A stretch of DNA of 64,000 nt from an uncultured Anaerolineae bacterium (GCA_934216615.1 CAKQCB010000004.1:508604-572603); one strand, 5' to 3'; positions 43,698 through 53,969 are shown, counted from the stretch's first letter. The notes: a model not told the origin generated them from the sequence alone. Numbers and translations are program-made.

Positions 43698-44660
43698 ATG
43701 AGCGCAATTTTAGTCACAGGGGGCGCGGGGTTCATTGGCAGTCATCTTGCCGTACGCCTCTTACAACGGGGTGAAGAAGTCATCATCCTCGATAATCTTG
43801 ATCCCTATTACGACGTTGCCATCAAACAGTTGAATTTAGAGCGCGCCCGCCAGCACAGTCAAGGAAGCCAACTCACCATCATTGAGGGGGACATTCGCGA
43901 CCATGCGCTGGTTCAAGGCATTTTCGCTCAACACAACATCCGCAAAATCGCCCATCTAGCCTCTTTAGCGGGTGTGCGCTACTCCATTGACCGTGGGGAT
44001 TTATACGCCGCCGTCAATACGATGGGGTCGGTCATGCTGATGAACGAAGCGCGTCAGCACGGGGTAGAACTGATGGTTCAAGCTTCGACCTCATCGATTT
44101 ATGGACAAACCACGCGCGTACCCTTCGTCGAAGACGATGCGCCGGATTTTCCGCTCTCGCCTTACGCCGCCAGTAAACGTGCCGCTGAAATCTTCGCGCA
44201 CAGCTATCATGTGCTGTTTGGTTTCAACGTGACCAGCCTGCGCTTTTTTAACGTCTATGGCCCGTTTGGTCGGCCGGATATGATGCCTCTGAAAGCGATC
44301 CGTTCGATCCTCGCAGGGGAAACTATCACCCTGTATGATCCCGATGTGTTACGGCGCGACTGGACCTACATCGACGATACGATTGACGGGGTGATCGCCG
44401 CGCTGAACCATCCGCTTGGATATGAAATTTTTAATCTGGGCAGTGGGAATCCCGTCTTGCTCAAAGACTTTTTTGAAATTTATCAACGGATCATCGGCAA
44501 ACAAGCGATCACCGTAGAAGTTCCTGCACCGTCAAGCGAGCCGAAGATCACCTACTGCGATAATACCCGCGCCCGTGAGAAATTAGGCTTCCATCCACAG
44601 ACCGATCTTGAAACTGGGTTAACCCGCACATGGGAATGGTATAAAACCCAATATCTTTAA
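43698..44660 (+). CDS. NAD-dependent sugar-nucleotide epimerase
   Basis: 320 residues, extended SDR family. Motifs: VTGGAGFIGSHLAVRLL (NAD binding), the catalytic YAASK near residue 156 with STSSIYG supplying the Ser, and FNVYGPFGRPDMMPLKAI for substrate. The pattern resembles UDP-glucuronate 4-epimerases of capsule and wall pathways (DNLDPYYDVAIKQLNL is typical). Full length. Its product would feed surface glycan synthesis. The SbcD-like gene starts 15 bp after its stop. Confidence 0.9.
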   Translation: MSAILVTGGAGFIGSHLAVRLLQRGEEVIILDNLDPYYDVAIKQLNLERARQHSQGSQLTIIEGDIRDHALVQGIFAQHNIRKIAHLASLAGVRYSIDRGDLYAAVNTMGSVMLMNEARQHGVELMVQASTSSIYGQTTRVPFVEDDAPDFPLSPYAASKRAAEIFAHSYHVLFGFNVTSLRFFNVYGPFGRPDMMPLKAIRSILAGETITLYDPDVLRRDWTYIDDTIDGVIAALNHPLGYEIFNLGSGNPVLLKDFFEIYQRIIGKQAITVEVPAPSSEPKITYCDNTRAREKLGFHPQTDLETGLTRTWEWYKTQYL

Positions 44661-44675
44661 ATGACGAGGGACATG

Positions 44676-45929
44676 ATGACCGATCCTATTCGCATGTTAC
44701 ATTTTGCTGATATTCACATCGGCATGGAAAATTACGGGCGTATTGACCCCGAAACAGGGTTGAATACCCGTGTGCTTGACTTCTTGCGTCGTATGGACGA
44801 GATGATTGAGTACGCTCGAAATGAAGATATCGACCTGACCATTTTTGCGGGCGATGCGTTTAAAACCCGTACCCCGAACCCCACCTTTCAACGTGAGTTT
44901 GCATGGCGTGTCCGCGACCTGATCGCGATTGCGCCGTTGGTCTTGCTGGTCGGCAATCACGACCTTCAGCCGAACGCGCTCAAAGCATCCAGCATCGAAA
45001 TCTATGATACGTTGGCCGTTCCTAACGTATGGGTTGCCGATAAATACGAATGGAGAGAAATTCAGACCAAACGTGGCCCTGTCGCTGTTGGCGCTGCGCC
45101 CTATCCGTTACGGGCGCGGGTACTGCAAGATGTAGGCACACATGGGTTATCCATCGCTGAAACTGATACGGTCCTGCAAGCAGAGCTGGCGCGCATCATC
45201 GAAGCGATGGCCGCCGAAGTCGATGCCTTCGATATGCCCCGTGTCCTCACAGGCCATTTCACCATCAATGGCGCGGCAATCGGCAGTGAACGTCAAATCA
45301 TGCTAGGGCGAGATATCCAACTTGCGCCCTCTGTTTTAGCCGACCCGCGTTGGGATTATGTCGCCATGGGGCATGTGCATAAGCATCAAGATATATCGGC
45401 TGGCAGAGCGGGCGTTCCGCCTATTGTCTATAGTGGCAGTATGGAACGCATCGACTTTGGGGAAGAGGGTGACCCGAAAGGCTTCTGCCGTGTCGATCTT
45501 GCGCGGAACGCGACCACATGGCATTTTCAAACAGTGCGGGCGCGTCCCTTCCTCACTTTGCGCATGGATTTACGCGAGAGTGCCGATCCTACCCAAGAAG
45601 CACTCAATATGATTGACGAGTACGATGTCAAACATGCGGTGGTGCGGATGATTCTCCAGCTCACACCAGAAACCGCCGCCCAATTGAATGAAGCGGTTTT
45701 ACGTGAAAAGTTCAGAACGGATGGCGCGTCGTTCATCGCCACCATTCGCAAAGAGATCGAGCAACCTGCGCGGGCGCGTCTAGGCGAAAGTCCAGAGGGA
45801 CTCAGCGATCTTGAGCTGTTGGAGCGCTACTTGATGAGCAAAGATGTCCCGTTAGATCGCCGTCAGCAACTTGTCTCCGCCGCCGACACTTTATTAAGCG
45901 AGCATATCGTTGTCACAGAGGACGAGTAA
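44676..45929 (+). CDS. SbcD/Mre11-like DNA repair exonuclease
   Basis: 417 residues from ATG 44676, set by GAGGG 5 bases upstream (ATG also at 44661 and 44673). Calcineurin-like metallophosphoesterase: MLHFADIHIGMENY (D-x-H), TIFAGDAFKTRTPNP (GDxF), LVGNHDLQPN (GNHD), RVLTGHFTING and YVAMGHVHKHQ (GHxH), all metal ligands intact. This is the nuclease half of SbcCD/Mre11-Rad50, which trims hairpins and double-strand ends. No SbcC/Rad50 ATPase follows; a repeat pair lies downstream. Confidence 0.88.
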   Translation: MTDPIRMLHFADIHIGMENYGRIDPETGLNTRVLDFLRRMDEMIEYARNEDIDLTIFAGDAFKTRTPNPTFQREFAWRVRDLIAIAPLVLLVGNHDLQPNALKASSIEIYDTLAVPNVWVADKYEWREIQTKRGPVAVGAAPYPLRARVLQDVGTHGLSIAETDTVLQAELARIIEAMAAEVDAFDMPRVLTGHFTINGAAIGSERQIMLGRDIQLAPSVLADPRWDYVAMGHVHKHQDISAGRAGVPPIVYSGSMERIDFGEEGDPKGFCRVDLARNATTWHFQTVRARPFLTLRMDLRESADPTQEALNMIDEYDVKHAVVRMILQLTPETAAQLNEAVLREKFRTDGASFIATIRKEIEQPARARLGESPEGLSDLELLERYLMSKDVPLDRRQQLVSAADTLLSEHIVVTEDE

Positions 45930-45960
45930 TTGCGCTGCGCTGTAGGGTGTTTAAGTGGAA

Positions 45961-46150
45961 CCTCACCTGCTTCGCTGGCGCTCAGCCGTCCTCTCCGTGG
46001 GGAGAGGACAAAGGGCGTTTCTCATTTTGAGGTAGGTTATGTTTCGCGGACAGGGCATGCCCTGTCCCTACAAATCCTGATTTGTAACGTGATTCTTTTC
46101 GTCCTCTCCGTAGGGAGAGGGCACGATAGCGCAGCTATCGGGGTGAGGTG
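45961..46150 (-). repeat. Hairpin-chain repeat, full unit (tandem copy 1)
   Basis: A 190-bp unit with the order reversed relative to 2603-2795: CCTCACCTGCTTCGCTGGCGCTCAGC, GTCCTCTCC/GGAGAGGAC, the GGACAGGGCATGCCCTGTCC core, TTGTAACGTGATTCTTTTCG, and GATAGCgcaGCTATCGGGGTGAGGTG. It lies 31 bp after the SbcD-like stop. Confidence 0.85.
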
Positions 46151-46171
46151 CTTGTAACAACGGATAAAGGA

Positions 46172-46365
46172 CACCTCACCTGCTTCGCTGATGCTCAGCC
46201 GTCCTCTCCATGGGGAGAGGACAAAGGGCGTTTCTCATTTTAAGGTAGGTTATGTTTCGCGGACAAGGCCTGCCCTGTCCCTACAAAAATCCTGATTTGT
46301 AACGTGATTCTTTTCGCCCTCTCCCCACGGAGAGGGCACGATAGCAAAGCTATCGGGGTGAGGTG
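46172..46365 (-). repeat. Hairpin-chain repeat, full unit (tandem copy 2)
   Basis: A 194-bp unit in direct orientation with the preceding copy, period about 211 bp, nearly identical except for scattered changes and a GATAGCaaaGCTATC loop variant. It ends 3 bp before the stop codon of the VOC gene. Together the two units fill the 439-bp gap between convergent genes. Confidence 0.85.
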
Positions 46366-46368
46366 ACC

Positions 46369-46779
46369 TTACTTATCCTGTGACAGGACCATGATATTGC
46401 CGTTATTGTCCTTAAAAATTGCTTCGATGATGCCATACGGACGGTCGATGGGCGCTTGCAAAAACTCGACGCCTTTCGCGTGAAACGCTTCATACGTCTT
46501 TTGGCAGTCGGCGGTTTTCCACGGGCCAATGCCAAGCTGACCTGCTTCCACCAGTTGTGTCAGGGCATCGACGGCTTCTTGGGTCAAACCACCGCCCACC
46601 TTGATCGCCGCCAGTTGAAATTCAAGTTCGGGCTGACCTTTGAGGCCAATCGTCAGCCAGCGATACCCCGCATTTGTAAAGTCGGTACGGATTTCAAAGC
46701 CAAGTTTTTCCGTATAAAAACGCAGGGATTCGTTTTGATCTTTCACCCAGATCGTGGCGACTGCAAGTTTATCTAACAT
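46369..46779 (-). CDS. VOC-family (glyoxalase/bleomycin-resistance-like) protein
   Basis: 136 residues, a single VOC module pair: ATIWVKDQNESLRFYTEKLGFEIRTDF at the start and PYGIIEAIFKDNNGNIMVLSQ at the end, as in PhnB/glyoxalase-like proteins. The usual terminal Glu metal ligand is replaced (NIMVL), so metal catalysis is doubtful and a binding role is possible. GGGAGG precedes the ATG. The AraC-type gene lies 78 bp upstream on the same strand and may control it. Confidence 0.85.
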   Translation of the reverse strand: MLDKLAVATIWVKDQNESLRFYTEKLGFEIRTDFTNAGYRWLTIGLKGQPELEFQLAAIKVGGGLTQEAVDALTQLVEAGQLGIGPWKTADCQKTYEAFHAKGVEFLQAPIDRPYGIIEAIFKDNNGNIMVLSQDK

Positions 46780-46857
46780 TTTATTCCTCCCGAATTGATA
46801 ACCATAATGAAAGAATAAAACATTTGTGCTATTTTTACTTCTCGAAAATTGCGCTTT

Positions 46858-47295
46858 TTAATGATCTTCTTGATCATCAATCTCATGAAGCATACACACG
46901 CAAAGGGGGATATACGCAGGTTTTACGGGGGATTGAGCATTCAGGCGATACGCGCTCGGAGAAATACCCGCAACTTTACGGAACAGCGCGCTAAACGACC
47001 CCAAACTTTCGAAGCCGATGCTGAAACAAATATCAGTGATGGAAATATCAGTTGTGCGTAACAGTTCTTTGGCTTTGGATATGCGCTGTTGAACCAAGTA
47101 TTGATGCGGGGTGACTTTATAAACGCGCTGGAAAACGCGAATGAAATGATAAGGCGATAACGCCGCCTCACGGCTCAACTGCTGAATGGTGATCGGCGTG
47201 TTGTAATGGCGATCTAAAAACCGCCGTGCCACCCGTACCGATTCGTGTGGGGTTGAAGCGACTTGTTTTTGATGAGAGACAAGAGAAGGTTTCAT
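46858..47295 (-). CDS. AraC-family regulator, DNA-binding domain only
   Basis: 145 residues. The double helix-turn-helix domain fills residues about 20-120: VARRFLDRHYNTPITIQQLSREAALSPYHFIRVFQ and the family signature LLRTTDISITDICFSIGFESLGSFSALFRK. There is no separate effector domain, so it is a compact member like MarA/SoxS. A TATACT -10-like box ends 7 bp before the ATG (47302-47307 on the minus strand) with no Shine-Dalgarno, suggesting a leaderless message. Likely regulates itself or the VOC gene downstream. Confidence 0.88.
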   Translation of the reverse strand: MKPSLVSHQKQVASTPHESVRVARRFLDRHYNTPITIQQLSREAALSPYHFIRVFQRVYKVTPHQYLVQQRISKAKELLRTTDISITDICFSIGFESLGSFSALFRKVAGISPSAYRLNAQSPVKPAYIPLCVCMLHEIDDQEDH

Positions 47296-47407
47296 AGGGA
47301 TAGTATACCATTTTCCATGTGCAGACGCCTATCAAGTCACTTGAAACGCTGACAAAATAATGCTCGTGTCGTGGCATGGGATCATGTATAAAAATCTCAT
47401 AGGGACA

Positions 47408-47416
47408 TGCTATAAT
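47408..47416 (+). promoter_or_regulatory. Extended -10 promoter of dnaN
   Basis: TGC-TATAAT (47408-47416) is an extended -10 box; no good -35 lies 17 bp upstream. It would start transcription near 47423, giving a 5' UTR of about 62 bases before ATG 47485. Confidence 0.6.
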
Positions 47417-47484
47417 TATCACACATACGACAAACTCTATTTTTTACACTCATCACTAGCGTATTTCATCAGGAGTAAGCACGG

Positions 47485-48618
47485 ATGAAGGTTTCGATTC
47501 TGCAAGACCAGCTTGCCAAAGGGCTTGCCATTGTTGGTAAAGCGGTAGATACACGCTCTAATTTACCTGTGCTTGCCAATATCCTCTTAGAAACTGAGGA
47601 TTCCCGCCTTAAATTAGCCGCAACCAACCTTGAGTTAACCATCACAACCTACATTGGCGCGAAGGTGGATAATAGTGGCGCGGTGACATTACCTTCAAAA
47701 ACATTTCAAGAACTCATTAATAACCTGTCGCCAGAACGGGTTGATCTTTCTTTAGAAGCGTCTACGCAAACCATTCACATTCAATGTGGCGTCAGTACAG
47801 CCAACATTCGCGGGATTGCGGCAACTGAATTCCCGCCCATCCGCGAAGATGCCACGCCCGATGTCATGATCCCTGCGGGCATTTTGAAAGAGATGATCAC
47901 ACACACCGTTTTTGCCGCCGCGCGTGAAGATCACCGCCCCATCTTGACCGGGCTGTACGTCCAGTTTGATGGCACGGTGATGACGATGGCCGCCGCTGAC
48001 GGTTTCCGTTTGGCTGTGCGCACCACCCGCATTGAAGAAGAATTCTCTCGTCCTGTGGATATGGTGATTCCGGCGCGTACCTTGTCGGAAGTCGCCCGCG
48101 TGATTGTAGATGAAGATCGTGAAGTGGGCATCGGTTTACCCGGTGACCGTGACTTTGTGACGTTCTACATTGAAAACACCGTGATCACGTCGCAACTGCT
48201 GGAAGGCAACTTCCCCGACTTTAGCGCTATCATCCCCAAGACCTACAAGACCGTTGTCACCATGTATACCGACGACTTCTTGAGCAACTGCAAACGCGCG
48301 GAAATTTTCGCGCGCGACAACAATCATAGTGCGCGGATCATCGCCCGCCCCGCCAAAGGCCCAAGCGAACCCGGCGAACTCAAGATCATCGGTCGAAGCA
48401 ACGAACGCGGGGATAACGAAAATATCCTTGATGCGTCGGTCGATGGGGATGCGCTGGAAACCTCGTTCAACATTCGTTATTTGATTGACGTGCTGAACAT
48501 CATCCCCACCGAACGGGTGCAATTAGAAAGTGCTGGCCCGATGAGCGCGGGGGTGATTCGAGCAGAAGGCCGTGATGATTTCTTGCAACTCATCATGCCG
48601 ATGAACCCGTTATCCTAA
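47485..48618 (+). CDS. dnaN: DNA polymerase III subunit beta (sliding clamp)
   Basis: 377 residues, normal for the family. The three clamp domains are visible: MKVSILQDQLAKGLAIVGKAVDTRSNLPVLANILLE, the middle domain with AAREDHRPILTGLYVQFDG and AADGFRLAVRT, and the C-terminal end with MPMNPL matching the conserved P-M-R/N-x-L terminus that forms the partner-binding pocket. The ring tethers polymerase to DNA. AGGAG precedes the ATG. No dnaA, recF or gyrB lies beside it, so the common origin-region order is broken here. Confidence 0.96.
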   Translation: MKVSILQDQLAKGLAIVGKAVDTRSNLPVLANILLETEDSRLKLAATNLELTITTYIGAKVDNSGAVTLPSKTFQELINNLSPERVDLSLEASTQTIHIQCGVSTANIRGIAATEFPPIREDATPDVMIPAGILKEMITHTVFAAAREDHRPILTGLYVQFDGTVMTMAAADGFRLAVRTTRIEEEFSRPVDMVIPARTLSEVARVIVDEDREVGIGLPGDRDFVTFYIENTVITSQLLEGNFPDFSAIIPKTYKTVVTMYTDDFLSNCKRAEIFARDNNHSARIIARPAKGPSEPGELKIIGRSNERGDNENILDASVDGDALETSFNIRYLIDVLNIIPTERVQLESAGPMSAGVIRAEGRDDFLQLIMPMNPLS

Positions 48619-48630
48619 ACCGTATTTTTC

Positions 48631-49602
48631 ATGTCCTCGATTGTCATTATCGGCGGCGGGCTGAGTGGGTTAGCCGCCGCCGTTCAACTTGAACAGCTAG
48701 GGATTGATTACACGCTGGTTGAAGTCAAACCGCGCCTCGGCGGGACGATCCTCACAGAAAAACGCGACGACTTCATCTTTGATGGCGGGTCGTTCATCGT
48801 TGAGCAGTATGCCCCTTGGGACTTTTTAGAAACCTACAATCTCACCCCTGACGATGTCGTGACCGTCGGCCCATATCGTGACGGTCGCCTTGTCATGTTT
48901 AAGCAGGGCACGCAGACGTTGATTGATGCGATGGAAGCTCAATTACAGGGGGCGATCTTAAAACGTATGGCGGTGAGCAGTATCGGTTTTATGAACGGGC
49001 GTGACGAACGCGACGGGTTTGGCATCTGCCTCGAAAATGGCGTGATGCTCAACGCCAAAGGCGTGATCGTCGCCATCCCCGCCCGCTACGCCGAACATCT
49101 CTTACACTCGCTCGACCCGCTTGCCTCTCAATACCTGCTCGATTATCAGTATGACCCCACCGCCCGTGTGATGTTAGGCTACCGTCAGCAAGATGTACCG
49201 CATCTGCGCCCGTTGATCGAACCGCAGTGGCAACCTCAAGCAGGTGATCGTCCGGTCAAATTCACCCAAGTGTATGCGGATGCAGACCGTGTTCCCGAAG
49301 GCTCGCTGGTTTTAAGGGTGGGGATTCGTGTGGTGGATGGGTATGATGAGCAGGCGCTCATTGCACAAGCTCAACGTATTGCAGGCGGTCAAGAACCTGT
49401 CACCCGTTGGGCGTTCTTTTGGCCGGAAGCGGACCCGATCACACGTTACGTCCCTGAACATGCTGAACACATGACCGCGCTCATGGAGCGACTGCCCCGC
49501 GCGGTCGCCTTGATCGGGACGTGTTATCAAGCCAAACGCCTCGATGAGCAGATTCATCAAGGCCAAGCGGCGGCAGTACGCATCGCCCAAGCGCTTTTCT
49601 AA
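48631..49602 (+). CDS. FAD-dependent amine oxidase/PPOX-like protein
   Basis: 323 residues. Dinucleotide fold IVIIGGGLSGLAAAVQLEQLG followed by VEVKPRLGGTILTEK, the FAD-binding pattern of flavin amine oxidases and protoporphyrinogen oxidases; GSFIVEQYAPWDFLETYNL fits this group. The C-terminus has an AVALIGTCYQAKRLDEQIHQGQAAA segment, the usual second FAD contact. It is shorter than a typical PPOX (about 450 residues), with a reduced substrate domain. Starts 12 bp after dnaN. Substrate unknown. Confidence 0.82.
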   Translation: MSSIVIIGGGLSGLAAAVQLEQLGIDYTLVEVKPRLGGTILTEKRDDFIFDGGSFIVEQYAPWDFLETYNLTPDDVVTVGPYRDGRLVMFKQGTQTLIDAMEAQLQGAILKRMAVSSIGFMNGRDERDGFGICLENGVMLNAKGVIVAIPARYAEHLLHSLDPLASQYLLDYQYDPTARVMLGYRQQDVPHLRPLIEPQWQPQAGDRPVKFTQVYADADRVPEGSLVLRVGIRVVDGYDEQALIAQAQRIAGGQEPVTRWAFFWPEADPITRYVPEHAEHMTALMERLPRAVALIGTCYQAKRLDEQIHQGQAAAVRIAQALF

Positions 49603-49647
49603 ACGGATATAGCGCCACATTCAATCGGAAAACTTGAGGAAAATGCT

Positions 49648-50586
49648 ATGAAAATTGGGGTTGTGGGTGCAGGCTTAGTCGGTTCAACCGCCGCCTATGC
49701 GTTGGTGATGCAGGGCGTTGGACGTGAAATCATCGTTGTGGATAAAAATGAGAAACGCGCATTAGCCGAAGCTGATGACATTCAACATGCGGTTCCCTTT
49801 GCCAACGCGCTCACCGTAAAACACGGCCAATATGCCGACCTCGCGGGCAGTCGTGTGGTGATTATGGCGGCGGGGGTGAACCAAAAACCCGGCGAAACCC
49901 GTTTACAACTGTTAGAGCGGAATGCGCTGGTCTTTCGTGAAGTGATTCCGCAAATCATCCAACATGCGCCCGACGCGGTGATCATCGTCGCGACCAATCC
50001 GGTGGATATTATGACGCACCTCACCGCTCACATCGCCCGTGAACACGGCCTTCCTGAAGGGCGCGTCTTAGGGAGTGGCACTACATTAGATACCGCCCGT
50101 TTTCGCTCGTTGCTCAGTCGTCATGTAGGGGTTGATGCCCAACATATCCATGCCTATGTGCTAGGCGAACATGGCGATTCTGAAGTCTTGGCATGGTCAT
50201 TGGTGACCATCGGCGGGATTCCTTTAGAACAGTTCTTGAAAGAGATCGACATCACGCTAGATGAAACCATTCGCCAACGGATTGATCAAGGTGTGCGCCG
50301 TGCCGCCTATCACATCATCGAAGGCAAAGGCGCCACCTATTACGGCATCGGTAGTGCGTTAGCGCGGATCGTGAAGGTGATTCTGCATAACCAACGCGCC
50401 ATCATGACCGTATGCGCCCCCCAAGTGGATGTCGAAGGCGTGGAAGATGTCACGCTGTCTTTGCCCTATTTACTCAGCGGGCAAGGGGTGATCGAACCGC
50501 TCTCTGTGCCGTTGAATAACGAAGAACGCGACAAGTTACGTCACAGCGCGCAGATCATCCAAGAAGCCACGAACAGCCTTTTATAA
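49648..50586 (+). CDS. ldh: L-lactate dehydrogenase
   Basis: 312 residues. NAD site [17 protein letters not shown]; the mobile loop [15 protein letters not shown] carries Gln rather than the Arg found in malate dehydrogenases, pointing to lactate. [18 protein letters not shown] contains the substrate Arg, and [15 protein letters not shown] the catalytic His. It interconverts pyruvate and lactate with NADH. GAGGAAAA precedes the ATG. Malate dehydrogenase of the LDH-like type is the main alternative but the Gln argues against it. Confidence 0.9.
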   Translation: MKIGVVGAGLVGSTAAYALVMQGVGREIIVVDKNEKRALAEADDIQHAVPFANALTVKHGQYADLAGSRVVIMAAGVNQKPGETRLQLLERNALVFREVIPQIIQHAPDAVIIVATNPVDIMTHLTAHIAREHGLPEGRVLGSGTTLDTARFRSLLSRHVGVDAQHIHAYVLGEHGDSEVLAWSLVTIGGIPLEQFLKEIDITLDETIRQRIDQGVRRAAYHIIEGKGATYYGIGSALARIVKVILHNQRAIMTVCAPQVDVEGVEDVTLSLPYLLSGQGVIEPLSVPLNNEERDKLRHSAQIIQEATNSLL

Positions 50587-50635
50587 AGCGCGTCCCTTCA
50601 AAATTCTTTTAACCTAAGAATTGCACAAGTGGCGT

Positions 50636-50684
50636 TATAATACAGCGATCAGAAGGGTACAGTCTTGCAACCTGTACCCTTTTC
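50636..50684 (+). promoter_or_regulatory. -10 box and leader hairpin/terminator before PBP gene
   Basis: TATAAT at 50636-50641 lies upstream of a perfect 10-bp stem AAGGGTACAG (50653-50662) and CTGTACCCTT (50672-50681) ending in TTTT. The hairpin may terminate ldh transcription, or act in the leader of the penicillin-binding protein gene, since it falls after the putative start near 50648. Confidence 0.5.
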
Positions 50685-50712
50685 ATCGACATCACTTTGG
50701 TACATTTGCCTT

Positions 50713-52911
50713 ATGACTGGACTTCCTTCCTTCACCATCATCAGTCGCTTAGGACTGTTGATCTTTTTACTCGGGGCGTTGATCGCGTGTCGCCCGAACA
50801 CACAACAAGCCGCACAACCCATCCCTACGGTGATGCGTCTGCCGGGCATCACCTACCCGATTGAAAGCGCCGAGCGTGTTGCCCGCGAGTTTTTACAGAA
50901 CTGGCAAGATAGCAATTACGAGTTCATGTTTAATTTGCTCAGCTACCCTAGCCAAGAAACGACCTCGTTAACGGCCTTCACGACGTTATATACCAACGCT
51001 CAAACGATGATGACCTTGAATGCAATTGAGATTGCACCCAACGCTATCTATCAATCGTCTGACTCGGTGGCGATTTTGACTTATAACATCAATTTCAGCA
51101 CAGAACTTTTTGGGACGTTTGGCGATGTTGATCGAAACCTGACGCTGATCGCCGACGAACGCGCCCAAGATTGGCGGGTTTCGTGGACTCCAAGCGACCT
51201 TTTCCCCGAATTGGCGCAAGGTGGACGGTTATTACTACGCCAAACGCCCCCTAATCGGGGCAATATTTATGACCAAGAAGGACGTACCCTCGCCGACCAA
51301 AACGGGCGGGTGGTCACGTTACAGATCGTGCGTCAAAACATTGTCGATTACATGAACTGTTTGAACGCGATTTCGGCGGCCTTAAGCCGTCCGGTGGCGG
51401 AACTGCAAACCCGCATCGAAGCGCGCCCCGCCAATGAACTCATCGCCATTGGCACGATGGACGCACAAACGTATGACACAACCTCGGCCTCGTTGGATCA
51501 GTTTTGTCGTGCGACCTTCAGTTCTCAACCGTCACGCCGTTACCCTTCGGGTGAAGTGATGTCGCATATTTTAGGCTATGTCGGCTATCCTTCCGAAGCG
51601 GAAATTCCCGCATTACAAGCCGCTGGTTTCAATGCGGATTCAGTGATCGGCCGTACAGGGATCGAACTTTCGTGGGATACGACACTGCGCGGGCGACCCG
51701 CAGGTGAGCTGGTGATCATCAATGCGGCGGGACAGGTGATCCGCACGCTGGCTTCAAGCGCCGCGTTACCGGGTCAAAGTTTATGGCTCACCATTGATAC
51801 CGAGTTCCAATCTCAAGTACAGCAGATCATTGCCGATTCCTATACCCAAGCCAAAGATACATGGGCGCTCACTTCCCCTGGCGCGTCGATTGTGGTCTTG
51901 GATGTACGCACCGGCGCGGTCTTGGCGATGGTCAGCTACCCGACTTTTGATAACAACGCCTATACCGCCTTCCCGCCGATGGGACGCATCGCCGCGCAAG
52001 CGCTGATTCAAGGATACCAAGCCGATTCGCGCAACCCCGAAGTGAACCGCCCTGCACAAGGCTTGTTCTCTTTAGGCTCGGTGATGAAAACGCTCACCGC
52101 CGTTGCCGCTGCGGATAGTGGGGTGTACGCGCTCGACCAACGTTATACCTGCGTGGGCACATGGAACCGTGACATCACCCGCTATGACTGGAATTCCGGT
52201 CACGGCACGCAGACCCTTTCAGGCGCAATTACGCAAAGTTGTAACCCCTACTTTTATGAAGCGGGCTATCAAATGTTCATGGCAGACCCCGACATTCTGC
52301 CCGATTACGCCCTACGTGTGGGCTTTGGCGCGCTGACAGGCATCCGTGATATCCCTGAAGAAAGCGGATTTATCCCAACCCCGCAGTGGTGGCGTACCAA
52401 TTTCGGCGTGGAAATGACCTTCTCTGAAGAGGTCAACCTTGCGATTGGTCAAGGCACGATGCAAGTCACCCCGCTTCAAGTGGCGCGCTGGACAGCGGCG
52501 ATTGCCAACAACGGCATTTTATATCGCCCCTACTTGGTCGAACGGGTTGGGTTGATCGCCTCTGAACAAACGGTTGTCGCTTCGCCCGAAGGCATTGATC
52601 TCGGCCTGCGTCCTGAAGTGCTGGCCGTCATCCAAGAAGGGATGTGCGCTGTCACCACGTCCGCGTATGGAACGGCGGAATTTGTGTTCCGCAATTCACC
52701 CATTCAAGCGATTGGCGCTTGTGGCAAGACGGGGACAGCACAAACAGGCAGTGGTGGCACGATGTCGCACGCATGGTTTTCAGCCTACGCACCTGCATCC
52801 AACCCTGAAATTGCCGTTGTGGTGATGGTCGAAAATTCAGGGGAAGGGTCGGGGGTTGCCGCCCCTATCGCCCTGCGCGTTTTAGAAGCCTATTTCGGCG
52901 TGGCGAACTGA
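50713..52911 (+). CDS. Class B penicillin-binding protein, MecA-like lipoprotein
   Basis: 732 residues from ATG 50713 (no clear ribosome binding site). A lipobox LIAC near residue 26 suggests lipid anchoring, as in MecA-type proteins. Residues about 45-170 look like the NTF2-like MecA_N domain ([26 protein letters not shown]), then the PBP dimer domain ([37 protein letters not shown]) and a transpeptidase domain with the SxxK motif S456-V-M-K, SxN as SCN near 509, and KTG at 672. The catalytic set is complete, so it should cross-link peptidoglycan. Such N-terminal domains are found in low-affinity PBPs; resistance cannot be concluded. Confidence 0.9.
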   Translation: MTGLPSFTIISRLGLLIFLLGALIACRPNTQQAAQPIPTVMRLPGITYPIESAERVAREFLQNWQDSNYEFMFNLLSYPSQETTSLTAFTTLYTNAQTMMTLNAIEIAPNAIYQSSDSVAILTYNINFSTELFGTFGDVDRNLTLIADERAQDWRVSWTPSDLFPELAQGGRLLLRQTPPNRGNIYDQEGRTLADQNGRVVTLQIVRQNIVDYMNCLNAISAALSRPVAELQTRIEARPANELIAIGTMDAQTYDTTSASLDQFCRATFSSQPSRRYPSGEVMSHILGYVGYPSEAEIPALQAAGFNADSVIGRTGIELSWDTTLRGRPAGELVIINAAGQVIRTLASSAALPGQSLWLTIDTEFQSQVQQIIADSYTQAKDTWALTSPGASIVVLDVRTGAVLAMVSYPTFDNNAYTAFPPMGRIAAQALIQGYQADSRNPEVNRPAQGLFSLGSVMKTLTAVAAADSGVYALDQRYTCVGTWNRDITRYDWNSGHGTQTLSGAITQSCNPYFYEAGYQMFMADPDILPDYALRVGFGALTGIRDIPEESGFIPTPQWWRTNFGVEMTFSEEVNLAIGQGTMQVTPLQVARWTAAIANNGILYRPYLVERVGLIASEQTVVASPEGIDLGLRPEVLAVIQEGMCAVTTSAYGTAEFVFRNSPIQAIGACGKTGTAQTGSGGTMSHAWFSAYAPASNPEIAVVVMVENSGEGSGVAAPIALRVLEAYFGVAN

Positions 52912-53969
52912 GGCATCTTCTGGCGGTAAGGCAGGTACGCGTCGATCCAGTCACGGTCATACTGCTGGATGAATTTTTCCGCCCGTTCGACGAGATGACG
53001 ATTGCCGATGAATAACGGCACACGTTGATGCAGTTCGTGAGGCTGAATCTGAAGAATATCGCCGATGCCGTCAGAACCGTATCCCCCTGCATTGGCGGCG
53101 ATGAAGCTCATGGCCTGCGCTTCGAATAACAGCCGAATTTTGCCAGAGACTTTACTCGTCGAGCGTTGATCATACGGATAGTAATACACGCCCCCCTGTA
53201 GCAAGTTTCGATGAAAGTCGGACACCAACGAGCCGATGTAACGATGTGAAAGCCCCGCTTGTGCATCGCCCTCTAAGCCCTGACACCAATGCGTGTAACG
53301 CTGTACGCCTTCCGTCCAGTATTTTTCATAGCCTTGATTACAACTATAAAAGAGTGGGTTTTCAGGAATGCGCAGGTTCTCATGACTGAGCAAGAACTCG
53401 CCCAAGCTGGGGTCGAGCGTGAAGCCGTGCACCCCGCCCCCGCGCGTGGTGTAGACCATCATTGTGCTGGAACCGTAGATGACATAGCCCGCCGCCACCA
53501 ACGAATGTCCCTGCTGTAAGACATCCGTCAGAGTTCCGGTTTCGCCTTGTGTAATCTTTTGATGGATCGCAAAGATCGTCCCGACAGAGACGTTTACATC
53601 AATGTTGGATGACCCGTCGAGCGGGTCGAACAGCAGGACGTATTTGCCTGTGCCGTAATGTGGAGGGATCGCCAACAGGTCTTCGTGTTCTTCGCTCGCC
53701 ATCGCGCAGACCCGCCGTGTATGACCATTCATGCTGAAGATCACTTCGTCCGCGAAAATATCCAGCTTTTGCTGGTGTTCTCCATAACTGTTTTCGGTGC
53801 CCGCCTTGCCGATGATGCCCGCCAAGCCCGCGCGGGTGGTCTCTTTGGCGATGATCTTCCCCGCCAGCGCCATATCATAGAGCAGGTTGGTCAGTTCGCC
53901 CGTCGCATGGGGGTAGTTCCGCTGCTGCTCTAAAATATGCCGTTCAATCGTCATAATTCGGGAATACAT
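52890..53969 (-). CDS. fbp: Fructose-1,6-bisphosphatase class 1
   Basis: 359 residues, normal length. Landmarks: the helix [31 protein letters not shown], the metal site [25 protein letters not shown], and [24 protein letters not shown]. It hydrolyses fructose 1,6-bisphosphate in gluconeogenesis. GAGGTGG precedes the ATG. The last 22 bp overlap the end of the convergent penicillin-binding protein gene, so the two messages are complementary there. Confidence 0.95.
   Translation of the reverse strand: MYSRIMTIERHILEQQRNYPHATGELTNLLYDMALAGKIIAKETTRAGLAGIIGKAGTENSYGEHQQKLDIFADEVIFSMNGHTRRVCAMASEEHEDLLAIPPHYGTGKYVLLFDPLDGSSNIDVNVSVGTIFAIHQKITQGETGTLTDVLQQGHSLVAAGYVIYGSSTMMVYTTRGGGVHGFTLDPSLGEFLLSHENLRIPENPLFYSCNQGYEKYWTEGVQRYTHWCQGLEGDAQAGLSHRYIGSLVSDFHRNLLQGGVYYYPYDQRSTSKVSGKIRLLFEAQAMSFIAANAGGYGSDGIGDILQIQPHELHQRVPLFIGNRHLVERAEKFIQQYDRDWIDAYLPYRQKMPQFATPK

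Noticed and set aside
43690..45929. SbcCD operon
   Set aside because: Only the nuclease gene is present; the upstream gene is a sugar epimerase and no SbcC-like ATPase follows.
45961..46365. Tandem units considered as a CRISPR array
   Set aside because: Units are about 190 bp and internally palindromic, with only short variable gaps; no 20-40 bp repeats with unique spacers and no cas genes.
47296..47484. Replication origin next to dnaN
   Set aside because: No dnaA gene and no cluster of DnaA boxes; only one loose TTATCACACA match near the promoter.
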